A stretch of DNA of 64,000 nt, from positions 3,096 through 67,095 of the forward strand of contig DATLRO010000112.1 of assembly GCA_035534615.1 (NCBI GenBank). Reading direction: 5' to 3'. Below the pieces are notes generated by a model that worked only from the letters and a program-made list of their open reading frames with translations, was not told the DNA's origin and did not search any database. Made by a program: the position numbers and the translations under genes. This stretch comes from JAGWRA01 sp035534615. Its GTDB lineage: Bacteria > Acidobacteriota > Vicinamibacteria > Vicinamibacterales > CAVVIG01. Below are positions 1 through 9,004 of this stretch, piece by piece (within the stretch, counting starts at the first letter, position 1; every line of letters starts with the position of its first letter).

Positions 1-76
1 TCTTGCCGTAGGTGAACAGCGCCAGACCCACGAGGCCGATCACCAGCGACAGGAACAGCCAGGACGGAGTGAACAT
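1..76 (-). CDS. Small membrane protein, N-terminal fragment (runs off the window)
   Basis: The minus strand carries an ATG at 74-76 and an open frame to the window edge (25 codons). It begins MFTPSWLFLS and continues as one hydrophobic helix ending in the FTYGK pattern. This looks like the start of a widespread family of very short one- or two-helix inner-membrane proteins of unknown function. Only the first helix is visible, so total length and function cannot be judged. It points away from the DUF1330 gene to its right. Confidence 0.5.
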   Translation of the reverse strand, partial: MFTPSWLFLSLVIGLVGLALFTYGK

Positions 77-233
77 CGCGACCCCCGAACTCACGCCGCG
101 CTGACCACCCGGCACGCGACCGGGACGGCCGGGCGACCCTCACACTGGAAATCGGCGCGGACCCGGCCGGCCGGCAGGCGCCTCGCCGGCCAGAGCTCAT
201 CCGTGACGTCCGGCCCGTCCACCGGCCGGGCGC

Positions 234-263
234 TTGTGCCGCCGCTCCGACATTTCTTATAGT
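234..263 (+). promoter_or_regulatory. Sigma70-like promoter for the DUF1330 gene
   Basis: TTGTGC at 234-239, an 18-bp spacer and TATAGT at 258-263. The predicted start near 270 gives a leader of about 54 nt before the ATG at 324. The same -35 hexamer recurs upstream of the gene at 58407. Confidence 0.5.
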
Positions 264-323
264 GGCTCTGCGCGGACGCGCGCGCCACCCATTCCAGGGC
301 TGGCCCCGAAAGGATTCCTCCCG

Positions 324-611
324 ATGAGCGCGTACCTGATCGTCCAGGTCCAGGTGACCGATCCTCAGCAATATGCGAAGTACACCGCCGTCACGCCCGC
401 CCTGCTCCAGCAGTTCGGCGGCCGCTTCATCGTGCGGGGAGGGCCGGTCGAGGCCCTGGAAGGGACCCACGACGGCCGCCGCGTGGTGGTCATCGAGTTC
501 CCGTCGGTCGAACAGGCCCGGACGTTCTGGCGGTCTCCCGCGTATGCCGAGGCGAAGAAGCTGCGGGCGGAAGCGGCGGTCGTCACGGCGATCGTGATCC
601 CGGGCGCCTGA
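324..611 (+). CDS. DUF1330 family protein
   Basis: A 95-aa protein of the small dimeric alpha/beta-barrel (ferredoxin-like) type. It starts MSAYLIVQVQVTDPQQYAKY, contains the central FGGRFIVRGG segment and a C-terminal EFPSVEQARTFWRSPAYAEA region; these are the hallmarks of DUF1330. The family has no settled biochemical role, though related folds include monooxygenase-like and heme-degrading proteins. The ATG at 324 is chosen over an upstream in-frame GTG because homology begins exactly there. It stands alone behind its own promoter. Confidence 0.85.
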   Translation: MSAYLIVQVQVTDPQQYAKYTAVTPALLQQFGGRFIVRGGPVEALEGTHDGRRVVVIEFPSVEQARTFWRSPAYAEAKKLRAEAAVVTAIVIPGA

Positions 612-645
612 TCCGGCCGCTGCGCATCGTCCTCGCCGGCCGTCC

Positions 646-972
646 TCAGGACGTGCCGTCCCGTATGCCGTCCAGCGCTTCCTCCAGGATCGCCCGCGAC
701 GCCAGCCCGTCCGCGCGCACGCGCCAGTCGCGGTCGCGATCGGCCGCTTCGATCCGCTGTTCCACCTGCCGCAGGATGGTCTCGAGCGCGCCGACCAGCC
801 GGACCCGCTCGAATGCGGCCGCTTCGGCCTGAATGTCGGGGATGACGCGTTCGACGGCCGACCTCAGCGCCTGGCAGGCGCTGCACAGCTCATCCGGGTC
901 GCACAGGATCCGTTGCGCGCCCCCCTCGCGCGCTCGCTCGAAGATCCGGCGCGCCCAATCGTGACCATTCAT
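646..972 (-). CDS. Hypothetical helical protein with a C-x5-C-x2-C cluster
   Basis: A 108-aa reading frame I do not recognise. The N-terminal third contains three cysteines (LCDPDELCSAC), and the rest is predicted amphipathic helix rich in Arg, Glu and Ala with a VEQRIEAADRDRDW stretch. The cysteines could bind a metal, but no known finger pattern fits. There is no signal peptide or membrane segment. It is convergent with the DUF1330 gene across a 34-bp gap. The ATG lies in a run of overlapping ATGAA units, so the true start may shift by a few codons. Confidence 0.5.
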   Translation of the reverse strand: MNGHDWARRIFERAREGGAQRILCDPDELCSACQALRSAVERVIPDIQAEAAAFERVRLVGALETILRQVEQRIEAADRDRDWRVRADGLASRAILEEALDGIRDGTS

Positions 973-1233
973 TTCATTTCATTGATGTCGTCGAACCCGG
1001 CCGGGCGGCGTGCGCCTCCGGCGTCCGCCGACGCGCCACGAAATTGTCTGTCAGCGGTCGAAACCGGCGGCGGCCGCGGATCCGCGCGGGCCGGCCCGAC
1101 TCCGGTCGGCCAGCGGGAAATCGCGTGATTCCGTGGGTTTCCCGCGACGCCGGTGGCGAAGGACGTCCGGAAGGACCGGGTCGATCGACACCCCGATTTC
1201 AAGATGGATGCCGGGAGCGGCCGGAAACCGCCC

Positions 1234-1974
1234 TCAGCGGCAGCCGGCGCGGGACGGCACCGAGAAGCGCCGGACGCCGGTCGTCCGGTCCACGGTGATC
1301 TCGCCGAACTCGGCGCAGGCGGAGGCGTGGGAGATCGGCAGCGCCCTGGCGGCCAGCGACTGGTAATCGCTGGTCCAGAAGTGCACGACGATGGACGGAC
1401 GATCGCCCTGCAGGCGATGGACGATCGTCCAGAGCGAATCGCCGATGCTGGGGGACTCGTCCAGGACGACGAACACGACGTCGTGCTGCCGCCCGGTGAC
1501 GTGGTACTCCGGGATGGTGATCGGCCGGTCGTAGCCGGCCGCGCCGAAGAGGGGGTGCAGGCTGAGCGCCTCGACGATGCACAGCAGGAAGATGCCGACC
1601 AGCCCGACGACGACGATCCGGACGGGCCACGGCGACGCCCGGCGGGCCGACGGCGGCAGCGGCGCCGGAATCGGCGCGTCCCGCGGCGGTCCGAGCGACT
1701 GCGGATCGAGCGCGTCGATGAAGCAGATGAGGTGGACGCCCAGCGGCAGCAGCAGGCTGACCAGGCCGAGCGGCGGCGACATCTTGAACAGCAGAATCGC
1801 CACCGTATAGAGGCTGACGACGCCTGCCAGCCAGGTCAGCCCGACGGCGACGTGGCCCAGGTAGATCTGTCCGCTGCCCGGCACGAACAGGCTGCACGTG
1901 GCGGCAAAAATCTTGTTACGCGGCCGTGACGGGCCACCGGACGATCCGGGCAGAGCGGAGGCGAAATCGGGCAT
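1234..1974 (-). CDS. TM2/DUF5683-like multi-pass membrane protein
   Basis: A 246-aa protein. After a short basic N-terminus there are three hydrophobic helices (roughly residues 22-45, 48-64 and 68-88). The first contains the FVPGSGQIYLGH motif typical of TM2 and DUF5683 proteins (P-G-x-G-Q-x-Y). A fourth helix lies near residues 117-137, followed by a soluble, presumably extracytoplasmic domain of about 100 residues including a VVFVVLDESPS segment. Function is unknown. It is divergent from the RND efflux operon across a 294-bp gap. Confidence 0.65.
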   Translation of the reverse strand: MPDFASALPGSSGGPSRPRNKIFAATCSLFVPGSGQIYLGHVAVGLTWLAGVVSLYTVAILLFKMSPPLGLVSLLLPLGVHLICFIDALDPQSLGPPRDAPIPAPLPPSARRASPWPVRIVVVGLVGIFLLCIVEALSLHPLFGAAGYDRPITIPEYHVTGRQHDVVFVVLDESPSIGDSLWTIVHRLQGDRPSIVVHFWTSDYQSLAARALPISHASACAEFGEITVDRTTGVRRFSVPSRAGCR

Positions 1975-2135
1975 CGATGGGGCGTTCAGGCGTCAGCGCC
2001 TCTCTCACTATAGCGCAAGCGGCGCCGGCGGCGACCACCGGGGGGCGGCCGCTTCGTCCGCCACCCGACGATCGGCGGCGTGGTTGCGGACCGCGCGGAG
2101 GAGGGTGGTGGGGCGGCTGGTCGGGCGGACGAAAA

Positions 2136-2168
2136 GTGACAACCGGTGACAGCCGGCTGGTCTATGCT
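2136..2168 (+). promoter_or_regulatory. Tandem 10-bp direct repeat and -10 element upstream of the efflux operon
   Basis: GTGACAACCG at 2136-2145 is followed immediately by GTGACAGCCG at 2146-2155 (9 of 10 bases identical), then TATGCT at 2163-2168 as a likely -10 box. No -35 hexamer stands at 17 bp; the repeats occupy that region, as expected for an activator or repressor site. The pump's first start codon is 100 bp downstream. The rest of the 1975-2268 gap holds nothing recognisable. Confidence 0.4.
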
Positions 2169-2268
2169 TGTCCGCTGCGGCTCGGGCGTGGGGCACGGGA
2201 TCAGGGACCTGCTCCGGCCCCGGCGCGGCGACCGGAAAGGCCGCCTCGACAGATCTGGCCCAACGCCC

Positions 2269-5200
2269 ATGTGGATCGTCCGTCTCGCGCTGAAGCGGCC
2301 GTACACCTTCGTGGTGGCGGCCATCCTCCTGCTCATCATCGGTCCGCTGGCGATCGTCCGGACGCCGGTCGACATCTTCCCCAACGTGAACATCCCGGTG
2401 ATCGCCGTGATCTGGCGGTACGACGGGCTGTCGGCGCAGGAGATGGCGCAGCGGATCGTGTCGACGTACGAGCGGACGCTGAGCACGACGGTCAACGACA
2501 TCCAGCACACCGAATCGCAGTCGCTGAACGGCATCTCGGTCGTCAAGATCTACTTCCAGCCGACGGTGAGCATCGACACGGCGCTCGGCCAGGTGACGGC
2601 GATCTCGCAGACGATGCTGCACCAGTTCCCGCTGGGGACGACGTCGCCGTTCATCATGAGCTACAGCGCCTCCAGCGTGCCGGTGCTGCAGCTGGCGCTG
2701 TCGGGGCACGGGCTGTCGGAGCAGCAGCTGAACGACATCGGGATGAACCTGCTGCGGAGCCGGCTGGCGACGGTGCAGGGGGCGTCGATTCCCTATCCGT
2801 ACGGCGGCAAGGAGCGGCAGATCCAGGTGGATCTGAATCCGGCGGCGCTGCAGGCGAAGCATCTCTCGCCGCTGGACGTCGTCAACGCGATCGGGGCGCA
2901 GAACCTGATTCTGCCGTCCGGGACGGCGAAGATCGGGACGACCCAGTACGACATCGGCCTGAACGGCAGTCCGCAGACGGTGGCGGCGCTGAACAGCCTG
3001 CCGATCAGGGTCGTGAACGGGGCGCCGATCTTCATCCGCGACGTGGCGCACGTGCGCGACGGCTCCCCTCCGCAGATCAACATTGTCAAGGTGAACGGCC
3101 AGCGGGCGTCGCTGCTGACGGTGATGAAGAGCGGCAACGCGTCGACGCTGGACGTGATCGCGGGGGTGAAGGCGGCGCTGCCGCGGATTGCGGCCAGCCT
3201 GCCGCCGGCGCTCCGCATCGAGCCGCTCGCCGACCAGTCGCTGTTCGTGCGGGCGTCGATCGCGGGGGTGCTGCGCGAGGCGATCATCGCGGCCTGCCTG
3301 ACGGCGCTGATGATCCTGGTGTTCCTCGGGAGCTGGCGCAGCACGCTGATCATCGCGGTGTCGATCCCGCTCTCCATCCTGGCGTCGATCGTCATGCTGA
3401 GCGCCATCGGCGAGACGATCAACATCATGACGCTCGGCGGGATGGCGCTGGCCGTCGGCATCCTCGTGGACGACGCGACGGTCGCGATCGAGAACATCAA
3501 CTGGCACCTCGAGCAGGGCAAGGACCTGGAGCCGGCGATTCTGGACGGCGCCCAGCAGATTGCGGTTCCCGCGCTGGTGTCGACGCTGTCCATCTGCATT
3601 GTCTTCGTGCCGATGTTCTTCCTGCAGGGGATCGCGCGCTACCTGTTCGTGCCGATGGCGGAGGCGGTCGTCTTCGCGATGCTCGCCTCGTACTTCTTCT
3701 CGCGGACGCTCGTGCCGACGATGGCGAAGTACCTGCTGAAGGCGCACGAGGTCCACGAGGCCGGGGCGCCGCGCGGCGTCTTCAGCCGGCTGCAGCGCAC
3801 CCTGGACGGCGGTTTCCTGCGCGTCCGGGCCGGCTACCGGACATGGCTGGAGCGGTGCGTGCGCCACCGGCGGCTGTTCGCCGGCGCGTTCCTGCTCGCG
3901 TGCGCCGCGTCGTTCGCCCTCGTGCCCTGGGTGGGCGAGGACTTCTTCCCGTCGGTCGACAGCGGCCAGTTCAAGCTGCACCTCCGGGCGCCGACGGGGA
4001 CGCGGATCGAGCAGACGGCCCTGCTGTGCGACCGCGTGGAGGCGGCGATCCGGCGCGTGATCCCGAAGCGCGAGATCGCGAGCGTGATCGACAACATCGG
4101 GCTGCCGTACAGCGGGATCAACCTCTCGTACAGCAACTCGGCGCCGGTCGGGTCCGAGGACGCCGACATCATGGTGTCGCTCACCCCCCGGCACCGGCCG
4201 ACGGCCCGCTACGTCCAGGACCTCCGCCTGGCGCTGCACGAGCAGTTTCCCGGCGTGACGTTCTCGTTCGTGCCGGCCGACATCGTCAGCCAGATCCTGA
4301 ACTTCGGCCTGCCGGCGCCGATCGACATCCAGGTCGTGGGCAACAACATGCGGGCGAACCGCTGGCTGGCCGCCGGCATGGAGCGGCGCCTCGCGAAGGT
4401 GCCGGGGATCGTCGATCTCCGGATGCAGCAGGCGTTCAACCAGCCGATCCTCCATCTCGACGTCGATCGCACGCGCGCGGCCGAGGTCGGCCTGACGCAG
4501 CGGGACGTCGCGAACGACCTGCTGATCTCGCTGAGCGGCAGCGGGCAGACGACGCCGACCTACTGGCTGGACCCGCGCAACGGCGTGAGCTACGCCATCG
4601 CGACGCAGACGCCGGAATACCGCGTGCGTTCGCTGCAGGACCTCGGCAACATCCCGATGATCGGCGCCGGCGGCGGGCCGGTGCAGGTGCTCGAAGGCCT
4701 GGCGACGATGCACCGCGGGATGGAGATGTCCACCGTGTCGCACTACAACGCGCAGCCGGTGATCGACCTGTTCGCCGGCGTGCAGGGCCGCGACCTGGGC
4801 AGCGTGAGCCGGGCGATCATGCCGATCGTGAACGCCGCCCGGCGGCACCTCCCGCGCGGGTCGGAGATCGCCGTCCGCGGGCAGATCGAGACGCTGCAAT
4901 CGTCGTTCGCCGGGCTGCTGAGCGGCCTCGCGCTGGCGATCGTCCTCATCTACCTGCTGATCGTCGTGAACTTCCAGTCCTGGCTCGACCCGTTCATCAT
5001 CATTTCAGCGCTGCCGGCCGCGCTCGCCGGCATCGTCTGGCTGCTGTTCGCGTCGCACACGACGTTCAGCGTGCCGGCGCTCACCGGCGCGATCATGTGC
5101 ATGGGCGTCGCGACGGCCAACAGCATTCTCGTCGTCAGCTTCGCGAAGGACGAGCTGCGCCGGGGGCGATCGGCGGCGGCCGCGGCCGTCGACGCCGGCT

Positions 5201-5433
5201 TCACGCGCTTCCGCCCGGTGCTGATGACGGCCCTCGCGATGATCATCGGCATGGTGCCGATGGCCCTGGGCCTGGGCGAAGGCGGCGAACAGAACGCGCC
5301 GCTCGGCCGCGCCGTCATCGGCGGCCTCACCCTCGCCACCATCGCGACGCTGTTCTTCGTGCCGTCGGTGTTCGCGCTGCTGCACGGCCGGCGGCCGCCG
5401 GCCGCCGCGGAGTCGGCGCCGCCGGTGGAATGA
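2269..5433 (+). CDS. RND family efflux pump, inner-membrane permease subunit (AcrB/HAE1-like)
   Basis: A 1054-aa proton-driven transporter of the resistance-nodulation-division superfamily. It starts MWIVRLALKRP followed by the first transmembrane helix, has a large periplasmic loop, a cluster of helices around residues 340-520 containing VGILVDDATVAIEN (the paired Asp of TM4), a second periplasmic loop and a final helix cluster with GMVPMALGLGEGGEQNAPLG. Length is normal for the family. Start 2269 fits homology; upstream in-frame starts lack similarity. It is first in an operon with the membrane fusion protein and NodT outer-membrane factor. The substrate (drug, lipid or metal) cannot be told from sequence; it lacks features that would clearly place it with the CzcA/CusA metal pumps. 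Confidence 0.9.
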   Translation: MWIVRLALKRPYTFVVAAILLLIIGPLAIVRTPVDIFPNVNIPVIAVIWRYDGLSAQEMAQRIVSTYERTLSTTVNDIQHTESQSLNGISVVKIYFQPTVSIDTALGQVTAISQTMLHQFPLGTTSPFIMSYSASSVPVLQLALSGHGLSEQQLNDIGMNLLRSRLATVQGASIPYPYGGKERQIQVDLNPAALQAKHLSPLDVVNAIGAQNLILPSGTAKIGTTQYDIGLNGSPQTVAALNSLPIRVVNGAPIFIRDVAHVRDGSPPQINIVKVNGQRASLLTVMKSGNASTLDVIAGVKAALPRIAASLPPALRIEPLADQSLFVRASIAGVLREAIIAACLTALMILVFLGSWRSTLIIAVSIPLSILASIVMLSAIGETINIMTLGGMALAVGILVDDATVAIENINWHLEQGKDLEPAILDGAQQIAVPALVSTLSICIVFVPMFFLQGIARYLFVPMAEAVVFAMLASYFFSRTLVPTMAKYLLKAHEVHEAGAPRGVFSRLQRTLDGGFLRVRAGYRTWLERCVRHRRLFAGAFLLACAASFALVPWVGEDFFPSVDSGQFKLHLRAPTGTRIEQTALLCDRVEAAIRRVIPKREIASVIDNIGLPYSGINLSYSNSAPVGSEDADIMVSLTPRHRPTARYVQDLRLALHEQFPGVTFSFVPADIVSQILNFGLPAPIDIQVVGNNMRANRWLAAGMERRLAKVPGIVDLRMQQAFNQPILHLDVDRTRAAEVGLTQRDVANDLLISLSGSGQTTPTYWLDPRNGVSYAIATQTPEYRVRSLQDLGNIPMIGAGGGPVQVLEGLATMHRGMEMSTVSHYNAQPVIDLFAGVQGRDLGSVSRAIMPIVNAARRHLPRGSEIAVRGQIETLQSSFAGLLSGLALAIVLIYLLIVVNFQSWLDPFIIISALPAALAGIVWLLFASHTTFSVPALTGAIMCMGVATANSILVVSFAKDELRRGRSAAAAAVDAGFTRFRPVLMTALAMIIGMVPMALGLGEGGEQNAPLGRAVIGGLTLATIATLFFVPSVFALLHGRRPPAAAESAPPVE

Positions 5434-5456
5434 GTCGTTCGGACGCAGGAGCACGC

Positions 5457-6638
5457 ATGGACGTCAGGGAAGAGACCGAGTCGCCGGCCCGCGGGGGCCG
5501 CTTCGCGCCGCTGGCCGTCGTCGCCGTCGTGCTGCTGGTCGCCGCCGGGACGGCGTTCTGGGGCATCACGTCGCGCGCGCGGGCGATGACCGCGCTGGCC
5601 CGCCGGACCGACGCACTGGCCGTGACGACCGTCTCGGTCATCCATCCGGCACGGGGCGCGCCCCGGCAGGAGATCGTGCTGCCCGGCACGACCCAGGCCT
5701 ACACGGACGCGCCGATCTACGCCCGCACGAACGGCTACCTGAAGGCCCGGTACGTCGACATCGGCGCGCACGTGCGGGCGGGACAGCTGCTGGCCGTGAT
5801 CGAGACCCCCGAGGTCGACCAGGAGCTGCAGCAGGCGCGCGCCGACCTGGCGACCGCGGAGGCGACCCTGCGCCTGGCCAGGATCACGGCCCTCCGGTAC
5901 CGCCACCTGATCGCGACCGACGCCGTCTCGCAGCAGGATCTCGACAACGCGAACGGCGACTTCGCCGCCAAGCAGGCGATCGTCGAGTCGGCGCGGTACA
6001 ACGTGAAACGCCTCGAGGAACTGGAAGGCTTCAGCCGGATCGTCGCGCCGTTTGCCGGCGTCATCACCGCGCGCAACGTCGACGTCGGCGCGCTGATCGA
6101 TTCCGGCAGCAGCGCGAAGGAACTGTTCCACATCGCCTCCACGCGCACGCTGCGCGTCTACGTCGACGTGCCCGAGCTGTACGTGCGCGAGGCCACGCCG
6201 GGCCTGCCGGCCGCCCTCACGCTCGCCGAGTGGCCGGGCCGCCGGTTCACCGGCCGGATCGTCCGGACGGCCGGCGCCATCGACGTGGCGTCGCGCACCA
6301 TGCGGACCGAGATCGACGTCGCGAACCCGCACGAGGAGCTGCTGCCCGGCGCCTACGTGCAGGTGCACCTCGAGCTGCCGACGCCGGCGTCCACCTTCCG
6401 GCTCCCCTCGGACGCCCTGATCTTCCGGAGCGCCGGGCTCCAGGTGGCGACCGTCGTGGACGGCAACCGGGTGCAGCTGCAGACCGTGACGCCGGGCCGC
6501 GACTTCGGCACGCAGATGGAGATCCTGGCCGGCCTGACCGGCGACGAGTCGATCATCGTCAACCCGCCCGATTCGATCGTGTCCGGCGAGCACGTGCAGG
6601 TCGTGCCGGCCACGGCCGGAGACGGAGGGGCCCGGTGA
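5457..6638 (+). CDS. Efflux RND transporter periplasmic adaptor (membrane fusion) subunit
   Basis: A 393-aa HlyD/AcrA-type adaptor: a short cytoplasmic N-terminus, one membrane anchor (about residues 15-38), a split biotinyl-lipoyl-like domain (YARTNGYLKARYVDIGAHVRAGQ), an alpha-helical hairpin (about 110-180), the second lipoyl half (IVAPFAGVITARNVDVG), then beta-barrel and membrane-proximal domains. It bridges the RND pump and the outer-membrane channel. An AGGAG at 5446-5450 sits 6 nt before the ATG at 5457. An in-frame ATG at 5430 overlaps the pump's stop codon as ATGA and would add nine residues; either is possible. Confidence 0.9.
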   Translation: MDVREETESPARGGRFAPLAVVAVVLLVAAGTAFWGITSRARAMTALARRTDALAVTTVSVIHPARGAPRQEIVLPGTTQAYTDAPIYARTNGYLKARYVDIGAHVRAGQLLAVIETPEVDQELQQARADLATAEATLRLARITALRYRHLIATDAVSQQDLDNANGDFAAKQAIVESARYNVKRLEELEGFSRIVAPFAGVITARNVDVGALIDSGSSAKELFHIASTRTLRVYVDVPELYVREATPGLPAALTLAEWPGRRFTGRIVRTAGAIDVASRTMRTEIDVANPHEELLPGAYVQVHLELPTPASTFRLPSDALIFRSAGLQVATVVDGNRVQLQTVTPGRDFGTQMEILAGLTGDESIIVNPPDSIVSGEHVQVVPATAGDGGAR

Positions 6639-8098
6639 CGGCCGCGCGCCGCGCCGGCGCGGCGGCCCTGCTGGCGGCGGGCACCCTCTGGGCCGGGTGC
6701 GCGATCGGGCCGAAGTACGTCCGGCCGGCCGTCGCCGTGCCGCCGGCCTACAAGGAAACGCCGCCGGGCGAGACGGGCCACGACTGGGTTGCCGCGCAGC
6801 CGGCCGACACGGCGCACCGCGGGACGTGGTGGACCGTGTTTCACGACCGCACCCTGGATCGGCTCGAGGCCGGACTGACGGCGTCGAACCAGAACCTGAA
6901 GGCGGCGGCCGCGCAGTTCCTGCAGGCGCGGGCGCTCGTGCGCGCCGCCCGGTCGGCCTATCTGCCCCAGATCGTCGCCGGCGCCTCGATCACGCCGGGC
7001 GCGGAGTCGGGGACCAAGCCGCTGCGCAGCCCGCTGGCGGCGCGCAGCTACACGGACTACCTCGTGGGGGGCGACGTCGCGTACGAGCCGGACGTCTGGG
7101 GGCGGATCGGCCGCACGGTGCAGGCCAGCCGCGCCGAAGCGCAGGCGAGCGCCGCCGACCTGGAAGTGGTGCGCCTGTCGCTTCACGCGGAATGCGCCAT
7201 CGACTACTTCGCGCTGCGCGGGCTCGACGCCCGGAAGCAGCTGCTGAACGAGAGCGTCGCCGCGGACGAGCGGGCGCTGGCGCTGACCCGCGACCGCCAT
7301 GCCGGCGGGCTGGCCTCGGGCGCCGACGTCGCGCAGGCGGAAACGCAGCTCGAGACCACCCGCGCCGAGGCGATCGACGTCGGCGTCCAGCGGGCACAGT
7401 TCGAGCACGCCATCGCCGTGCTTCTCGGTCGGCCCGCCTCGACGTTCTCGCTCCCCGCGCGTCCGCTCACGACCGCCCCGCCGCCGATCCCCCCCGGCTT
7501 CCCGTCGCAGCTGCTCCAGCGCCGCCCCGACATCGCCGCGGCGGAACGGCGCGTCGCCGCCGCCAACGCCGAGATCGGCCTGACGAGCATCGCCTACTAT
7601 CCGCTCGTCACGCTCACCGGCGGCGCCGGCTTCGAGAGCGGATCGATCGGCGACTGGTTCCGGGGGCTGAGCGCGTTCTGGATGGCCGGGCCGGCGGCGG
7701 CCCTGACGGTCTTCGACGGGGGGCGCCGCCGCGCCGCCGCGGAACAGGCGCGCGCCGCCTACGACGAAGCGGTCGCCACCTATCGCGAGACGGTGCTGGA
7801 GGCGTTCCAGGAAGTGGAGGACAACCTGGTCGCCCTCCGCGTGCTGCATCAGGAGGCGCGGACCGAGGACGCGGCCGTGGCGGCCGCCCGGCGCTCGCTG
7901 GCGCTCGCCATGATCCGTTACAAGGGGGGCGTGGCGAACTACCTCGAAGTGACTTCGGCGCAGACAGCCGCCCTGGCCGACGAGGAAACGTCGGTCAGCC
8001 TCCTCACCCGCCGCATGGCGGCCAGCGTGCTGCTCGTGAAGGCGCTGGGCGGCGGCTGGACCAGCGCCAGCCTGCCGAGCGGGAACCCCGGGCCGTAG
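6635..8098 (+). CDS. NodT-family outer-membrane efflux lipoprotein (TolC-like)
   Basis: A 487-aa outer-membrane factor starting with GTG, which overlaps the adaptor's stop codon (GTGA). The signal peptide ends in a lipobox (LWAGC), followed by the family's IGPKYVRP opening. Two outer-membrane efflux repeats follow, with helical stretches such as LEAGLTASNQNLKAAAAQF and a conserved LLQRRPDIAAAERRVAAANAEIG segment. It forms the trimeric channel for the RND pump just upstream, so the three genes encode a complete tripartite system. No regulator gene is intact nearby; a relic of an AraC-type one follows directly. Confidence 0.9.
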   Translation: MTAARRAGAAALLAAGTLWAGCAIGPKYVRPAVAVPPAYKETPPGETGHDWVAAQPADTAHRGTWWTVFHDRTLDRLEAGLTASNQNLKAAAAQFLQARALVRAARSAYLPQIVAGASITPGAESGTKPLRSPLAARSYTDYLVGGDVAYEPDVWGRIGRTVQASRAEAQASAADLEVVRLSLHAECAIDYFALRGLDARKQLLNESVAADERALALTRDRHAGGLASGADVAQAETQLETTRAEAIDVGVQRAQFEHAIAVLLGRPASTFSLPARPLTTAPPPIPPGFPSQLLQRRPDIAAAERRVAAANAEIGLTSIAYYPLVTLTGGAGFESGSIGDWFRGLSAFWMAGPAAALTVFDGGRRRAAAEQARAAYDEAVATYRETVLEAFQEVEDNLVALRVLHQEARTEDAAVAAARRSLALAMIRYKGGVANYLEVTSAQTAALADEETSVSLLTRRMAASVLLVKALGGGWTSASLPSGNPGP

Positions 8099-8102
8099 CA
8101 CG

Positions 8103-8285
8103 ATCGGAGACCACGTCCGCCACCTCCGGCTCGACTTCGTCTGCCGCGAGCTGGCCACCTCGGCCGTGCCGCTGGCCGAACTGTCGCTGGCGGCCGGGTT
8201 CTGCGATCAGAGCCACTGCACCCGCCTGTTCAGGCGGCACGTCGGCATGACCCCCGGCCGGTACCGGCGGATCTGCCGATCGCGC
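8103..8285 (+). pseudogene. AraC-family regulator, C-terminal helix-turn-helix remnant
   Basis: Immediately after the NodT stop codon, in another frame, is a readable stretch of about 60 codons without a proper start. It encodes the second half of an AraC/XylS DNA-binding domain: RHLRLDFVCRELATS, then VPLAELSLAAGFCDQSHCTR, LFRRHVGMTPGRYRR. The first helix-turn-helix and the ligand-binding domain are missing. Downstream of GRYRR the frame stays open but has no similarity to anything. I read it as a decayed regulator, not a functional mini-protein. Confidence 0.7.
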
Positions 8286-8361
8286 GAACCACGTTCCAGA
8301 CCGCTTCGGCGGTTCAAGCCAGAAGCCGGCGCTCCCCGTACGATGCGGGTGGAGCGTCGAC

Positions 8362-8969
8362 ATGTCCAGCCTGTTCGCCACCAAACCGATCGACACCCTG
8401 CTGGCGCCGGTCGCGCTGGGCATCGACGCCACCGGCACCGCGTGGGGCAGCCTCGTGGTGAAGGTCGGCGCGTTTGCCGGACTGAGCACGACGATGCTGG
8501 TGATGCTGATGGGGCAGTCGCGCGTGCTCTTCACCATGTCGCGCGACGGCCTGCTGCCCGCCTGGTGCGGCCGCGTGCACCCGCGGTTCCGCACGCCCTG
8601 GATCTCGTCGATTGTGGTCGGCCTGTTCGTCGGGCTGTTCGCGGGGCTGGTGCCGATCAGCGTGCTCGGTCAGCTGACGAACATCGGCACGCGGCTGGCG
8701 TTCATCATCGTCTGCGCCGGCGTCTGGGTGCTGCGCGTCCGGCGGCCCGATCTCCCGCGGGCCTTCCGGACGCCCTGGGTCCCTTCGTGCCGATCATGGG
8801 GATCCTGATCGCCTTCCTGCTGATGGCGAGCCTGCCGTGGGATACGTGGCTGCGGCTCATCGTCTGGCTGGCCGCCGGCCTGGTCGTGTACTGGCGGTAC
8901 GGCCGGCACCACAGCCGGCTCCGGCAGGAGCGCCGGAGTCCGGATCCGACGGTGGTGCGGGAAGGGTGA
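8362..8969 (+). pseudogene. Cationic amino-acid permease (APC superfamily), truncated and frameshifted remnant
   Basis: Only the last 40% of a YfnA/CAT-type permease remains. The first segment (8362 to about 8780) reads VGAFAGLSTTMLVMLMGQSR, VLFTMSRDGLLPAW, VHPRFRTPW and VLRVRRPDLPRAFRTPWVP. The homology then continues one frame over as FVPIMGILIAFLLMASLPWD and LIVWLAAGLVVYWRYGRHHS, ending at 8969. A single missing base near 8780-8786 explains the shift. Full-length relatives have about 480 residues and 12 helices; the first seven or so helices are absent. Not expected to function. Confidence 0.75.
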
Positions 8970-9004
8970 GCGCCCGGGCGCCGGAGCGCCCGAGCGCCAG
9001 GTTT

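Noticed and set aside
2008..4899. 963-codon open frame on the minus strand across the RND pump
   Set aside because: It is the antisense shadow of a certain gene in very GC-rich DNA; composition is dominated by Arg, His, Asp and Gln and no domain is recognisable.
4950..6593. 547-codon minus-strand frame over the adaptor gene
   Set aside because: Shadow of the pump end and adaptor; no start signal and low-complexity Arg/Gly/His composition.
8166..8969. A single 267-aa protein joining the AraC fragment to the permease end
   Set aside because: The two similarities belong to unrelated families and the middle is out of frame with the permease homology; this is chance read-through of two relics.
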